Both the position numbers and the translations under genes were made by a program. Source: Acidobacteriota bacterium (GTDB taxonomy: Bacteria; Acidobacteriota; Vicinamibacteria; Vicinamibacterales; UBA8438). Taken from it: a stretch of 5,742 nucleotides of DNA. Positions 5,716 through 5,742 of the stretch are shown in pieces. Below the pieces are notes generated by a model, which was given only the letters and a program-made list of their open reading frames with translations, was not told the DNA's origin and did no database searches. The stretch lies in the NCBI GenBank assembly GCA_003533545.1, contig DQEK01000307.1, positions 485-6,226 of the forward strand. Reading direction: 5' to 3'. The number at the start of each line of letters is the position of its first letter. Position 1 is the stretch's first letter.

Positions 5716-5742
5716 TCCTCAGTAGCTCAATTGGCAGAGCAT
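5716..5742 (+). tRNA. tRNA 5' part, probably tRNA-Asn(GTT), cut by the window edge
   Basis: TCCTCAG (5716-5722) fits an acceptor 5' strand. T8 and A9 follow, then a D-stem GCTC (5725-5728)/GAGC (5737-5740) around the loop AATTGGCA, and A26 at 5741. This is the classic TAGCTCAATTGGCAGAGCA start of a bacterial class I tRNA. A U at position 1 is unusual and is found in bacterial asparagine tRNAs, which commonly begin UCC. The anticodon lies outside the window, so isotype is an inference (about 0.6), while a tRNA gene is nearly certain. Confidence 0.88.

Overview
The window is a GC-rich bacterial chromosomal segment carrying a conserved information-processing cluster followed by a small envelope/lipid-type gene pair. 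The core order, SRP RNA (ffs), dnaX, ybaB/ebfC, recR, is found across many bacterial phyla. DnaX begins MSYQVIARKWRPQ and has a DIDVLEIDAATHTGIENVREVI block. From memory this resembles Acidobacteriota (Vicinamibacteria-like) or neighbouring deltaproteobacterial lineages, and is unlike the MALALYRRYRP-type N-terminus of actinobacteria. That placement is an unverified inference.

Left edge (1-396): the 5' half of a tRNA-Ser(GGA) gene runs off the window on the minus strand. A divergent promoter region follows, in which both strands carry a TTGATC -35 element. Next comes the SRP 4.5S-type RNA with its GGAA apical loop. Its 3' arm overlaps the spurious 5' extension of the dnaX reading frame, so the true dnaX start is the ATG at 397.

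Plus-strand operon (397-3195): dnaX (clamp-loader tau subunit), ybaB/ebfC (nucleoid-associated protein) and recR (recombination mediator). ybaB and recR overlap by the ATGA arrangement. The operon joins replication with recombinational repair, and its first transcript may also include the SRP RNA.

Minus-strand pair (4963-3192): a multi-pass flippase-like membrane protein of the lysylphosphatidylglycerol synthase TM/UPF0104 superfamily and a DUF2064 GT-A-type glycosyltransferase. They overlap by one base (TGATG) and are presumably translationally coupled. The pair converges on recR so tightly that one CTAG contains both stop codons.

Right side (4964-5742): a divergent DUF4203-type polytopic membrane protein, probably expressed from a short shared promoter with overlapping -10 elements and possibly leaderless. 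It is followed by a hairpin, a candidate promoter and the first 27 nt of a tRNA, most likely tRNA-Asn. There is no mobile element, CRISPR array or clearly novel defence system. The points of interest are gene packing, the divergent promoters, and the uncharacterised glycosyltransferase/flippase-like pair.
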